From positions 1 through 64,000 of the forward strand of contig NZ_FMZU01000019.1 of assembly GCF_900101545.1 (NCBI RefSeq): a stretch of DNA of 64,000 nt, written 5' to 3'. A program made the translations under genes and the position numbers. The notes below the pieces were generated by a model. It was not told the origin of the DNA. It saw only the letters and a program-made list of their open reading frames with translations, and searched no databases. Shown here in pieces: positions 1 to 8,373 of this stretch. The DNA is from Variovorax sp. CF079. GTDB lineage: Bacteria; Pseudomonadota; Gammaproteobacteria; Burkholderiales; Burkholderiaceae_C. How positions within the stretch are numbered: the first letter of the stretch is position 1; each line of letters begins with the position of its first letter.

Positions 1-180
1 CCGATCGCCCGAGACGATGAGCCTGGCGCGTGCGGCCACGGCGGCGGCCAGCACGCCATCGTCGTCGGGGTCATCCTTGATGGTGGGCGCGATCGTGGCC
101 GGGCGCACCAGGCTCGCCAGCGTGGCGTAGCCATGCACGAGCTGCTCAAGCGTTGGGTCGCTGAGCTGATGGCACAACAT
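1..180 (-). pseudogene. PIN-domain toxin-like protein, partial (C-terminal half only)
   Basis: Reading the minus strand from an ATG at 180, the frame stays open to the window edge (60 codons). It contains the stretch IKDDPDDDGVLAAAVA followed by RLIVSGDR, which matches the acidic core and the last beta strand of PIN-family ribonuclease toxins (DPDDD...A..A..IVSGD). The N-terminal half of a PIN domain, with its first catalytic Asp, should lie upstream at 181-355. I cannot read a PIN-like N-terminus there in any frame, and this frame is blocked by a stop at 280-282. Either the gene is N-terminally truncated or a frameshift separates the halves. The 3' end is outside the window. No antitoxin gene is visible. 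Confidence 0.45.
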
Positions 181-355
181 GCGCCTGTCACCGTCCGAGG
201 TGATTCGTGACTTGAGCGTTGAATGCGTAGTTCGGCGACCTGGTCCAGCTCGCGCACTCGCGCCCGATCCAGCGTCGCGTCACCAAGGCGCGGCGAACCT
301 TGCCAGCGACGGCTTTGGTCGGCATCATCGCGAGCGCTGAAGAAGGAGCCTGCTG

Positions 356-1351
356 ATGAAACCGTGGATTCGCTATGCCGCCGCTCTCGCCACCTTCGTG
401 ACCGCGGCCGCCGCCGCGCAGGCAGCGGGCCTCGTGGGCAACACGCTGCCACCGGGCCTTCCTTCGATCGAAGACACCTCGCTCGCCCGGCCGCTCATTG
501 GCTTCGGCGCCGCCGGGCCGGTGACGCGAACGCCGGTCATCTTCATTCACGGCAACAACGACACGCCGTTCCCCACCGCCTGCAACCCCTACGGGCGCGT
601 TCAGGCGATGGCGCAATACTTCGCCGACAACGGCTATTCCACCAGCGAACTCTGGGGCGTGGGCTACCAGGGCGACCAGTGCGACCTGGCCGCGGACCAG
701 ACACGCCGTTCGAGCATCGCCCACACCAATGCGGCCAACGTGCCCGACCTGCGCCGCTTCGTGCGCGCGGTGATGGACTTCACGAGCGCCAAGCGGGTGG
801 ACATCGTCGGGCACAGCCTGGGCGTGACGCTCGCGCGTGAATGGATGCGGCAGGACGAGGTGCAACACATGGTGCGCCGCTTCGTCGCGATCGACGGGCC
901 CAACCACGGCATCATCAACTGCTCGCCCGACCCCGCCAACTACTGGCAAGTCCCGGCGGCGGGCGGCTTCACGCCTGCGAGCGACGTGTGCCAGGAACTG
1001 GGCTCGCCCGACTCGCCCTTCCTGCGCCTGCTCAATGGCCGCAACGGGCGCAACGAGAACGACGGGCCCACGCGCGTGCTGGTGATCCGCAACGGCGATG
1101 CCAGCTTCGTCTACTTCCCGGTGCAGGACGGCTCGGTTGCGCCGGTGCCCGCCGTGGATTCGTTCGGCAGGCCGACTGACTTCTCCAAGAGCGCCAGCCT
1201 GCGCGGCGCGCGCGAGATCGTGCTCACGGGCCAGGGCGCCTACGACCCCATCCTGCGCACCGGGCACCTCGGCATCCTGAACTCGCCGCAGACCTGGCAG
1301 GCCGCGTTCGAGTTCCTGGACGACCGCATCTCCAGGGGCAAGGACGACTGA
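356..1351 (+). CDS. Secreted alpha/beta hydrolase (lipase/esterase-like)
   Basis: A 331-residue protein with an N-terminal signal peptide (about residues 1-24, ending AQA-AG). It has the alpha/beta-hydrolase landmarks in order: oxyanion segment FIHGNN at 63-68, nucleophile elbow GHSLG with Ser154, an Asp candidate in NGDASFVYF (Asp248) and His304 in RTGHLGIL. Paired cysteines suggest a periplasmic or extracellular fold. The layout resembles extracellular lipases and PhaZ7-like depolymerases, but the substrate cannot be read from sequence. The start is supported by AGAAGGAG about 10 bases upstream. The next gene starts 62 bases downstream on the same strand and may be co-transcribed. Confidence 0.85.
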   Translation: MKPWIRYAAALATFVTAAAAAQAAGLVGNTLPPGLPSIEDTSLARPLIGFGAAGPVTRTPVIFIHGNNDTPFPTACNPYGRVQAMAQYFADNGYSTSELWGVGYQGDQCDLAADQTRRSSIAHTNAANVPDLRRFVRAVMDFTSAKRVDIVGHSLGVTLAREWMRQDEVQHMVRRFVAIDGPNHGIINCSPDPANYWQVPAAGGFTPASDVCQELGSPDSPFLRLLNGRNGRNENDGPTRVLVIRNGDASFVYFPVQDGSVAPVPAVDSFGRPTDFSKSASLRGAREIVLTGQGAYDPILRTGHLGILNSPQTWQAAFEFLDDRISRGKDD

Positions 1352-1413
1352 GACGCGCTCATACTTCAAGACTCCCCGGCCGCATGAAGCTGCTTTGCTC
1401 GAGAAAAGGAAAA

Positions 1414-1986
1414 ATGATGATGCATTCGACGTTGCGTTCGACCTCTCTTGCCGCCATGTTGACAATGTGCGCATCGCTCGCGCACGGTGCCGGCTTTGTG
1501 TTGACCAGTCCGAGCATCAAGCCCGGCAGCATGCTCACCGAGGCCCAGGTCTTCAACGGCTTCGGCTGCACGGGCAAGAACGTGTCGCCCGCGCTGAAGT
1601 GGAGCGGCGCGCCCAAGGACACCAAGAGCTTCGCGGTGACGGTGTACGACCCGGATGCACCCACCGGGTCGGGTTGGTGGCATTGGGTGGTCTACAACAT
1701 CCCGGCGACTGCTGTCGAGTTGCCGGAAGGAGCCGGGTTGCCCGACGGCAAACAACTGCCTGCCGGAAGCGTGCAGGGACGTACCGACTTCGGCGCACCG
1801 GGATTCGGCGGTGCGTGTCCGCCGAAGGGCGACAAGCCGCACCGCTATGTCTTTACGGTCTACGCGCTGAAGACTGACAAGCTCGACATTCCCCCCGACG
1901 GTACCGCGGCGCTGGTGGGCTACATGATCAACGCCAACAAGCTTGCCGCGGCCACTTTCACAGCGAAGTACGGGCGCGCGAAATAG
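1414..1986 (+). CDS. YbhB/YbcL family Raf kinase inhibitor-like (PEBP) protein, periplasmic
   Basis: Phosphatidylethanolamine-binding-protein family member of 190 residues. A signal peptide covers residues 1 to about 26 (ends LAHGA-GF). The family signature is present: YDPDAPTGSGWWHWV at about 78-92 (ligand pocket D-P-D-x-P...HW) and GACPPKGD...HRYVF further on. Three ATGs in a row (1414, 1417, 1420) follow the purine-rich AAAAGGA, so the exact start is uncertain by two codons. An in-frame ATG at 1384 would put extra residues before the signal peptide and is less likely. The biochemical role of bacterial members is not settled. Confidence 0.9.
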   Translation: MMMHSTLRSTSLAAMLTMCASLAHGAGFVLTSPSIKPGSMLTEAQVFNGFGCTGKNVSPALKWSGAPKDTKSFAVTVYDPDAPTGSGWWHWVVYNIPATAVELPEGAGLPDGKQLPAGSVQGRTDFGAPGFGGACPPKGDKPHRYVFTVYALKTDKLDIPPDGTAALVGYMINANKLAAATFTAKYGRAK

Positions 1987-2011
1987 GCGTTGGCAACTGT
2001 GCTTGCCTCCA

Positions 2012-3025
2012 TCAGCGTTCCGGCCCGTGCACCAGGCGGTACTCGCCCGGGGCCACGCCGGTCCACTGCTTGAAGGCGCGATGGAAGGTGCTGGCTTCCG
2101 AGAAGCCCACGCGGTTGGCGATGTCCAGGAGCGGCAGCGGCGTGTGCAGCAGGTATTCGATGGCGGCATCGCGGCGCAGCTCGTCCTTGATCTGCTGGAA
2201 GCCGCGGCCCTCCTCGCGCAGCCGGCGGCGCAGTGTCTGCGGCGTCACGGCGAGCGCCTCGCCCACCTCCTCCAGCGACGGCAGCTCGTTGCCCAGCTGC
2301 TTGCGCAGCAGCCGGCGAATGCGTTCGGTGAGGCTGCTGGTGTCGCGGTACTTCACGATCAGGTTGGCGGGCGAGCCGGCGAGGAATTCGCGCAGGCTCT
2401 GCGGCGACTGCACGACCGGCAGCGCCAGCCAGCGCGCATCGAACCACAGGCCGACGTGGGGCTGGCCATAGCGGATCGGCACCTGGTAGACGCGTGAGGT
2501 GTCGGTGCTCGTCTGCTCCGCCGTGTAGTCCACTTCCAGCAGCGGGATGCGGCGCGCCACCAGCCAGGAGAAGGCGTTGAAGGCGAGCAGCATGAAGGCC
2601 TTCACCGCATAGTCCAGCCGCGCGTCGGAGGCGCGCCGCAGCACGAACTGAACGTGTGCGCTGCCCTCGCTTACCGTGAGGCGCGGCACGAAGTCATGCA
2701 GGAGCAGGTGATACATGGCGAAGCCGTCGCGCAACGCATCGCCGAGCGTGGCGCAGCGCACCAGTTGGCGCATGCACTGGCCGAAGCTTCCGGGCGGCAG
2801 CGGGTGGCTCAGCAGGCCCCAGATCTCGTCGCGCAGTTCGCGCCGCAAGGCGCGGATCAGCAGCGCGTACTGGCGCTGCGAGATGCGCGCCAGCGGCGAC
2901 TCCAGCAGCGAGGGGGCGATGCCCGCCCGTGCCAGCAGGGGTGCCGCATCGAGCCCGCGATGGCGCGCGCCCATCAGGATGCTGTGCACCTGCTGGATGG
3001 CAACGGTGTGGTGGGTGAGCGTCAT
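2012..3025 (-). CDS. AraC-family transcriptional regulator
   Basis: About 337 residues. The N-terminal two thirds look like the arabinose-binding-like effector domain found in OruR/ArgR-type AraC regulators. The C-terminal 100 residues hold two helix-turn-helix units, with VTPQTLRRRLREEG and the characteristic second unit ...IANRVGFSEASTFHRAFKQWTG. I chose the ATG at 3025, which gives the family's normal N-terminus; a TTG further up would add 18 residues running into the neighbouring gene. It lies 46 bases downstream of the CaiB-like gene on the same strand, so it may regulate that gene or be co-transcribed with it. Confidence 0.88.
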   Translation of the reverse strand: MTLTHHTVAIQQVHSILMGARHRGLDAAPLLARAGIAPSLLESPLARISQRQYALLIRALRRELRDEIWGLLSHPLPPGSFGQCMRQLVRCATLGDALRDGFAMYHLLLHDFVPRLTVSEGSAHVQFVLRRASDARLDYAVKAFMLLAFNAFSWLVARRIPLLEVDYTAEQTSTDTSRVYQVPIRYGQPHVGLWFDARWLALPVVQSPQSLREFLAGSPANLIVKYRDTSSLTERIRRLLRKQLGNELPSLEEVGEALAVTPQTLRRRLREEGRGFQQIKDELRRDAAIEYLLHTPLPLLDIANRVGFSEASTFHRAFKQWTGVAPGEYRLVHGPER

Positions 3026-3071
3026 CGATAGCGGCCGCCGCGGCTCGGCCGACGATTGTAGGCAGCGCCAT

Positions 3072-4253
3072 TCAGTCAACGGCGCCTGCCGCCCGCAGCG
3101 CAGCCACGGCCGAGGCGTCCAGTCCTGCCTCGCGCAGGATCTCCTCGGTGTGCTCCCCGGCGTGCGGGGCCGGCCGCGGAGCGGACGGCTCGAAGCCGGT
3201 CATCTTGACGGGACAGCCGAGCTGCGGCGCTGCCGCATCGCCGCCCGCAACGCGCATGCCGCGCGCGCGGAAGTGCGGATGGGCGAGGGCCTCGTCGATG
3301 CGCAGCACCGGCGTCACGCAGCCGGCGCCGTCGTGGAACAGGCTGCGCCAGTGCGCGAGCGGCCGTGCACCGAAGATGGCGGCCAGCTCGGCGCGCAGGC
3401 CTTCCTCGGTCGCGGGGTCGCCGCTGCGGTGCAGCGGCGCGAGATCGGGGCGCTCCAGCGTGCGGCAGAGCTCCTCCCAGAACTTCGGTTCCAGCGCGCC
3501 GACCGCGAGCTGCCGGTCGTCGGCGGTGCGATAGAAGCCGTAGCAGGCGAGCGCACCCGTCAGCGCGCTGTGGCCGGTCTGCGGCACCTGGCCGTGCTGG
3601 TGCAGGCCGGCCAGCGGCAGCACCGCGTGGGCGAGCACGCCATCGGCCATGGCGATGTCCACATGCCGTCCGCGGCCGCTGCGTGCGGCATCGAACAGCG
3701 CGGCAAGAATCCCTGCCACCGCCGTCATGGTGCCTCCCAGCAGATCGGCCACCGGCAGGTTCGACAGGGCCGGCCCCGCGGCGTTGCCGATCTGGTCGGC
3801 CACGCCGGCCAGCGCCGCGTAGTTCAGGTCGTGTCCCGGCGTGTCGCGCAACGGCCCGGTCTGGCCGAAGCCGCTGATGCTGCAGTAGACGATGCGCGGG
3901 TTGACGGCCGCCACCGCTTCGTAGCCCACTCCCAGCCGCCGCATCACGCCGGGCCGGAAGCCTTCCACCAGCACGTCGGCATCGCGGCACAGGCGCAGCA
4001 GCGTGGCCACGCCATCGGCGTGCTTGAGGTCGATGCGGATCGCGCGCTTGTTGCGGTTGACGAGCGCGCGCACGGCGGGGCTGGCGTAGTCGCCGGCGCC
4101 GGTGTCCTCGATCTTGACGACGTCGGCGCCGAGGTCGGCGAGGTGCATCGCGCCGAGCGGGCCCGGCAGCAGCCGGGTCAGGTCCAGCACGCGCACGCCT
4201 GCCAGCGGTGCGCCGCCGGGTGCGCGCGCCGGGGATTCAGGGGAAGAGCTCAT
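3072..4253 (-). CDS. CaiB/BaiF family CoA transferase, alpha-methylacyl-CoA racemase-like
   Basis: A 393-residue class III CoA-transferase family protein. The N-terminal Rossmann-like segment carries VRVLDLTRLLPGPLGAMHLADLG. The GHDLNY motif (His141) and the Asp in NLPVADLLGG (Asp170) match the general acid/base pair of alpha-methylacyl-CoA racemases, and Asp170 also matches the catalytic Asp of CoA transferases. Racemase is therefore the better guess than transferase. Such enzymes handle branched-chain or bile-acid-type acyl-CoAs. An AraC regulator follows on the same strand. No other CoA-pathway genes lie next to it, so the substrate is open. Confidence 0.85.
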   Translation of the reverse strand: MSSSPESPARAPGGAPLAGVRVLDLTRLLPGPLGAMHLADLGADVVKIEDTGAGDYASPAVRALVNRNKRAIRIDLKHADGVATLLRLCRDADVLVEGFRPGVMRRLGVGYEAVAAVNPRIVYCSISGFGQTGPLRDTPGHDLNYAALAGVADQIGNAAGPALSNLPVADLLGGTMTAVAGILAALFDAARSGRGRHVDIAMADGVLAHAVLPLAGLHQHGQVPQTGHSALTGALACYGFYRTADDRQLAVGALEPKFWEELCRTLERPDLAPLHRSGDPATEEGLRAELAAIFGARPLAHWRSLFHDGAGCVTPVLRIDEALAHPHFRARGMRVAGGDAAAPQLGCPVKMTGFEPSAPRPAPHAGEHTEEILREAGLDASAVAALRAAGAVD

Positions 4254-4335
4254 GAGGTCTGCAATCTAGACGGCGCGCAACACCCCGGCAATGGCGGCAC
4301 CGGTCGCGTCGATTGGCGAAAAGCGTCAGGAGCGG

Positions 4336-5331
4336 CTATCTCCTGGCAGGCTTCTTCACGCCTCGGCGCACCGAGCGTTGCCGCACGGTTGAGCCCGAGC
4401 CGCGCAACGCACGTGCCGGGGCCACATCGTGCTGGCTGGCCCGCAGCTTGAAATCGCAGGTCTCGACGGCCAACTCGACAATGCGCGCCAGTGCAGGGCT
4501 GGCATCGTCGCTTCGATAGACCGCGCTGTAGACCAGCGGCGGCGGCATGGGGTCGCTCTTGACGACGCGCAGCAAGCCGCTCTTGATGTCCGGCCGCACA
4601 TAGTCGAGCGCCTGTTGGCTGATGCCGAAGCCGCTGATGGTCAGTTCGCGCAAGACGGTCGTGCTGTTGGTCAGCAGCACCTTGCCGAAGCGGAAGCCGT
4701 GCTCCGCGCGCCAGGCCTCATAGAACTTGTTCTTCGAGGCGCCGGCGGGCTGCTCGATCACGGGGTAGTCGGCAAACTCGTGCGGCTTCAGGGCCCGGTT
4801 CGGGATGCCGAGTCGCGGACTCGCGATCCAGGCCTGGTCGACCTGCCCGACCTTGATCGTCTCGAAGGCCTGGCCCCAGAAGGTGCCGGGCATGATGGAC
4901 AGATCGAGCTTGTTGGCTTCGAGGCGTTCGAACAGCGTCAGGCCCGCATCCACCACCGGCTCGAGCGTCACATGGGGATGCAGCTTCTGAAGAAGCTGGA
5001 TCAGGCGCGTGAGCCATGTCATCGCGATCAGCTCCGTCACGCCCACGCGGAAGGTGCCACGCAGCGTCTTGTCCACGCTGATGTCATGTTGAATGCGCTG
5101 CCACAGGCGCTGGGCTTCTTCCGCGAGCGGCAGCAACTCCCGGCCGGCCTGGGCCAGCTCCAGCCCGTGGGAGGTGCGGTGCAGCAAGGGCCCACCCAGC
5201 GACGCCTCGAGTTCCGCCAACCTCTTGGAGATGGCCGACTGCGTGGTGTGCAGCTTCACCGCCGCGGCGCTGAAGCTCTGAAGCTTGGCGCTGAAGAGAA
5301 AGGCCTCCAGCTGCTTGAAGGTGAAGTTCAT
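4336..5331 (-). CDS. LysR-family regulator, divergent from the aminotransferase operon
   Basis: A 331-residue LysR-type regulator. The N-terminal winged helix is typical (FKQLEAFLFSAKLQSFSAAA...TQSAISKRLAELE, about residues 5-40), followed by the periplasmic-binding-like effector domain. The ATG at 5331 gives the canonical start; upstream in-frame codons would run through the divergent promoter. The C-terminal tail of roughly 35 residues is unusually basic (...RQRSVRRGVKKPARR) and extends beyond the usual LysR fold. It is separated by only 83 bases from the aminotransferase gene on the opposite strand, the classic arrangement for a LysR controlling its neighbour. Confidence 0.9.
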   Translation of the reverse strand: MNFTFKQLEAFLFSAKLQSFSAAAVKLHTTQSAISKRLAELEASLGGPLLHRTSHGLELAQAGRELLPLAEEAQRLWQRIQHDISVDKTLRGTFRVGVTELIAMTWLTRLIQLLQKLHPHVTLEPVVDAGLTLFERLEANKLDLSIMPGTFWGQAFETIKVGQVDQAWIASPRLGIPNRALKPHEFADYPVIEQPAGASKNKFYEAWRAEHGFRFGKVLLTNSTTVLRELTISGFGISQQALDYVRPDIKSGLLRVVKSDPMPPPLVYSAVYRSDDASPALARIVELAVETCDFKLRASQHDVAPARALRGSGSTVRQRSVRRGVKKPARR

Positions 5332-5414
5332 TCCAGCGGAATGTACGCCCAAGGTCCATCGCAGGAATAAAAGGAATAGCCGGATCCTCCGATTTCTCGT
5401 TTGTCCTGCGGCGC

Positions 5415-6641
5415 ATGGCCTTTGATACTGCGCCCATGCTCCACATCGCGCCACGCCTGAATCGAATCAAGCCGTCTCCCAGTTCCATGGCCGGCCAGAG
5501 AGCGCGCGAGCTGCGCGCGATGGGCCGGGACATCCTGGGCTTGACTGCGGGCGAACCCGATTTCGAGACACCCCAGCACATCAAGGAGTCGGCCATCCGT
5601 GCCATGGCTGCCGGCCAGACCCGGTATACGGATGTGGGCGGCACGCCGGCGCTGAAGGAGGCGATCGCCGGCAAGTTCCGAAACGAGAACAGGCTGGCTT
5701 ACGCGCCGAGCGAGATCATCGTCGGCACCGGCGCCAAGCAGGTGATCTTCAACGCCCTCATGTGCACGGTGGCGGCGGGCGACGAGGTCATCGTGCCGGC
5801 GCCCTACTGGGTGTCGTACCCGGACATCGCGCTGCTGGCCGGTGGCGTTCCGGTGTTCGTCGACTGTACGGCCGAAAACGGCTTCAAGCTCCGGCCCGCG
5901 GATCTCGAGCGTGCCATCACCGGCCAGACACGGTGGCTGATGCTCAACTCGCCGAACAATCCGAGCGGAGCGACCTACACGCGCGCCGAGCTTCAGGCGC
6001 TGGCCGAGGTGCTCCGGCGCCATCCCCACGTCTGGATACTGACCGACGACATCTACGAGCACCTCATCTACGGCGATGTCGAGTTCGCCACCATGGCCCA
6101 GGCGGCGCCCGATCTCAAGGACCGCACCCTCACGGTGAATGGCGTTTCCAAGGCCTATGCGATGACGGGTTGGCGCATCGGCTACGGCGCCGGGCCTTCG
6201 GAGCTGATCAAGGCGATGGTCAAGCTCCAGTCGCAGAGCACCTCCGGCCCAAACTCGATCGCCCAGGCTGCGGCCGTTGCAGCACTCACGGGACCGCAGG
6301 ACATCGTGGCCGCGAATCGGCGCGAATATCAGAAGCGACGCGACACGGTGGTGGCGGCGCTCAACGCCATCGACGGCATCCATTGCGAAGTGCCCGGTGG
6401 CGCGTTCTACGTCTTCGCTTCATGCAGCGAGCTGTTCGGCCTTCGCACGCGCAAGGGGGCAACGATCGACAGCAGCGACGACTGGGTGATGCACCTGCTC
6501 GATTCGCAGGATCTGGCGGCGCTGCAAGGCAGCGCCTACGGCGTGCCGACGCACTTCCGCCTCTCCTTTGCCGCCAGCACCGAACAGCTGCTGGAGGGTT
6601 GCCGGCGCATTGCACGGGCGCGCGACGAACTCTCGGGCTAA
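5415..6641 (+). CDS. Class I/II PLP-dependent aminotransferase (aspartate-aminotransferase type)
   Basis: A 408-residue fold-type I aminotransferase of the I-gamma (thermophilic AspC/prephenate aminotransferase) type. Visible landmarks are LTAGEPDFETP near 43-53, YTDVGGTPALKEAI at 71-84, NSPNNPSG at 178-185, and the PLP lysine in NGVSKAYAMTGWRIGY (Lys246). It donates or accepts amino groups between an amino acid and a 2-oxoacid; the exact substrate is not evident. It starts 83 bases from the divergent LysR and is followed closely by a Bug-type binding protein and an RraA-like gene on the same strand, suggesting a small catabolic operon. A start at 5436 is also possible. Confidence 0.9.
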   Translation: MAFDTAPMLHIAPRLNRIKPSPSSMAGQRARELRAMGRDILGLTAGEPDFETPQHIKESAIRAMAAGQTRYTDVGGTPALKEAIAGKFRNENRLAYAPSEIIVGTGAKQVIFNALMCTVAAGDEVIVPAPYWVSYPDIALLAGGVPVFVDCTAENGFKLRPADLERAITGQTRWLMLNSPNNPSGATYTRAELQALAEVLRRHPHVWILTDDIYEHLIYGDVEFATMAQAAPDLKDRTLTVNGVSKAYAMTGWRIGYGAGPSELIKAMVKLQSQSTSGPNSIAQAAAVAALTGPQDIVAANRREYQKRRDTVVAALNAIDGIHCEVPGGAFYVFASCSELFGLRTRKGATIDSSDDWVMHLLDSQDLAALQGSAYGVPTHFRLSFAASTEQLLEGCRRIARARDELSG

Positions 6642-6689
6642 GCCATCACCTCATCCTTGCCTCCATGTCGAATTGAACCAGGAACCGCC

Positions 6690-7676
6690 ATGAAACTCCG
6701 ATCGCTTCTGAAGCTCTTGCCGGCCCTCGCCGCAAGCATCGCCTGGCTGGGCGCCACCCAGGTGTGGGCGACCGATCCTTTCCCGTCGAAGCCGGTGAAG
6801 ATCCTGGTCGGCTTCTCGCCCGGCGGCTCCAACGACGTCGTCGCACGCCTGATCGCGCCGAAGCTGGCGGAAGGGCTCGGCGCGCAAGTCGTGGTCGACA
6901 ACCGGCCCGGCGCCGGCGGCAACATCGCGGCATCGGCGATGCTCACCGCACCCGCGGACGGACACACGCTGCTGATGTGCACCACGGGGACCTTGTCGAT
7001 CCAGCCGCATGTGCTCAAGAGCATGCCCTTCGATCCAGAGAAGGACATCGTGCCAGTCACGCAGGTCACCAACGCGCCCTACATGCTGATGGTCAACGCG
7101 ACCCTGCCCGTGAAGAGCGTCAAGGAACTCGTCGCCTACGCCAAGCAGAAGCCCGGCGAAATCAACTTCGCTTCTTCGGGAACGGCAACCGGGGGCCACT
7201 TGGCAGGCGAGATGCTGAAGACGCGCGCAGGCATCGACATCGTCCACGTGGCCTACAAAGGCACCGGCCAGGCGATGACGGATCTGCTGGCAGGCCAGGT
7301 CTCGATGATCTTCGACCAGCCCGTCAGCTCGATGCAGTACGCGCGCTCGGGCAAGCTCCGCGCCTTGGCGGTGGCCAGTGCGCGCCGGTTGACGGCCTTC
7401 CCTGACATTCCGACCGTGATGGAAGCCGGCGTTCCGGACTTCGAACCCGTGACGTGGGCAGGCATTTGCGCGGCCAGGAACACGCCGCCCGCCATCGTCG
7501 AGCGCATCCAGCGCGAAGTCGCCAAGGTGCTTGCGATGCCCGAGATCGCCAAGCGGCTCGCCGCCGACGGCCTGGAACCGGTTGGGAGCACCCCCGAGCA
7601 GTTTCGTGCGTTCCTGGTTGCTGACAAGCGCAAATGGGGCCGCGTGGTGAAGGACGCCGACGTCAAGGCCGAGTGA
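6690..7676 (+). CDS. Bug-family tripartite tricarboxylate transporter substrate-binding protein
   Basis: A 328-residue periplasmic solute-binding protein of the Bug/TctC family. The signal peptide is residues 1-27 (cleavage VWA-TD). The family motifs are clear: GFSPGGSNDVVAR around 41-53, VDNRPGAGGNI, and the YKGTGQAMTDLLAGQV loop. Bug proteins bind carboxylates and amides, and most in Burkholderiales are orphans without the TctA/TctB membrane partners; none is seen here either. The ATG at 6690, after AGGAACC, was preferred over an earlier in-frame ATG because it begins directly with the signal peptide. It sits 48 bases after the aminotransferase gene. Confidence 0.92.
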   Translation: MKLRSLLKLLPALAASIAWLGATQVWATDPFPSKPVKILVGFSPGGSNDVVARLIAPKLAEGLGAQVVVDNRPGAGGNIAASAMLTAPADGHTLLMCTTGTLSIQPHVLKSMPFDPEKDIVPVTQVTNAPYMLMVNATLPVKSVKELVAYAKQKPGEINFASSGTATGGHLAGEMLKTRAGIDIVHVAYKGTGQAMTDLLAGQVSMIFDQPVSSMQYARSGKLRALAVASARRLTAFPDIPTVMEAGVPDFEPVTWAGICAARNTPPAIVERIQREVAKVLAMPEIAKRLAADGLEPVGSTPEQFRAFLVADKRKWGRVVKDADVKAE

Positions 7677-7686
7677 GAACAAGACG

Positions 7687-8373
7687 ATGAGCCATCTACC
7701 CGATATCGTTCGCGACTTCCAGCGCGTTCCGCCTGATCTGGTCCAGCAGGCTTCGGCCTTCCAGCCCGCCATCCTGGCCGACGTTGCAGGCCGCCGAGGT
7801 GCCCTGCACGGCCGCATCCGGGCCTTGCGTCACCGGATGAAGCTGGCCGGCAGCGCGTTCACGGTGGAAGTGCGGCCGGGCGACAACCTGATGATCCACG
7901 CCGCCATCGCGCTGGCCAAGCCCGGCGACGTGCTGGTGATCGACGGCAAGGGCGACCAGAGCGCTGCCCTGATGGGCACCATCATGATGAACGCCTGCAG
8001 GCAGGTCGGCATCGCCGGCGTGGTGATCGACGGCGCGGTGCGCGACAGCCTCGAGATCGACGAGATGGACTTTCCCGTTTTCTCGGTCGGCACCAATCCC
8101 AATGGCCCGACGAAGCTGGCGTCGGGGCGGATCGGACATCCGGTGTCCGTCGGCGGCGTGGCCGTCCGTCCGGGTGATCTTGTTGTTGGCGATGCCGACG
8201 GCGTGGTCGTGGTCGAGCGGGAGAAGGTAGAGGCGCTTCTTCAGGCGGCAAGAAGGAAAGTTGCGGACGAAGCCGCGCGCATCGATGCCATCAAGAAAGG
8301 CGATACGGCTGCCAAGTGGCTGGACTCCGCGCTGCGCAACGCGGGTGTGCTCAAGGAAAACGAGAAGCTGTAG
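7687..8373 (+). CDS. RraA-like protein / 4-hydroxy-4-methyl-2-oxoglutarate aldolase family
   Basis: A 228-residue member of the RraA/HMG-aldolase family. The loop GDVLVIDGKGDQSAALMG (80-97) and GVVIDGAVRD (111-120, with the Arg-Asp pair) are the substrate and metal-binding elements seen in class II pyruvate aldolases. That makes an aldolase or oxaloacetate decarboxylase more likely than the RNase E inhibitor role of the smaller E. coli RraA. It begins 10 bases after the Bug gene, so the two are surely co-transcribed. Its 3' end overlaps the convergent LysR gene by 23 bases. Confidence 0.88.
   Translation: MSHLPDIVRDFQRVPPDLVQQASAFQPAILADVAGRRGALHGRIRALRHRMKLAGSAFTVEVRPGDNLMIHAAIALAKPGDVLVIDGKGDQSAALMGTIMMNACRQVGIAGVVIDGAVRDSLEIDEMDFPVFSVGTNPNGPTKLASGRIGHPVSVGGVAVRPGDLVVGDADGVVVVEREKVEALLQAARRKVADEAARIDAIKKGDTAAKWLDSALRNAGVLKENEKL

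Noticed and set aside
2715..4451. Long open frame (578 codons) on the plus strand
   Set aside because: It runs antisense to the CaiB-like gene and parts of the AraC and LysR genes; its product is Arg/Ala/Gly-rich with no family features. Such mirror frames are normal in GC-rich DNA.
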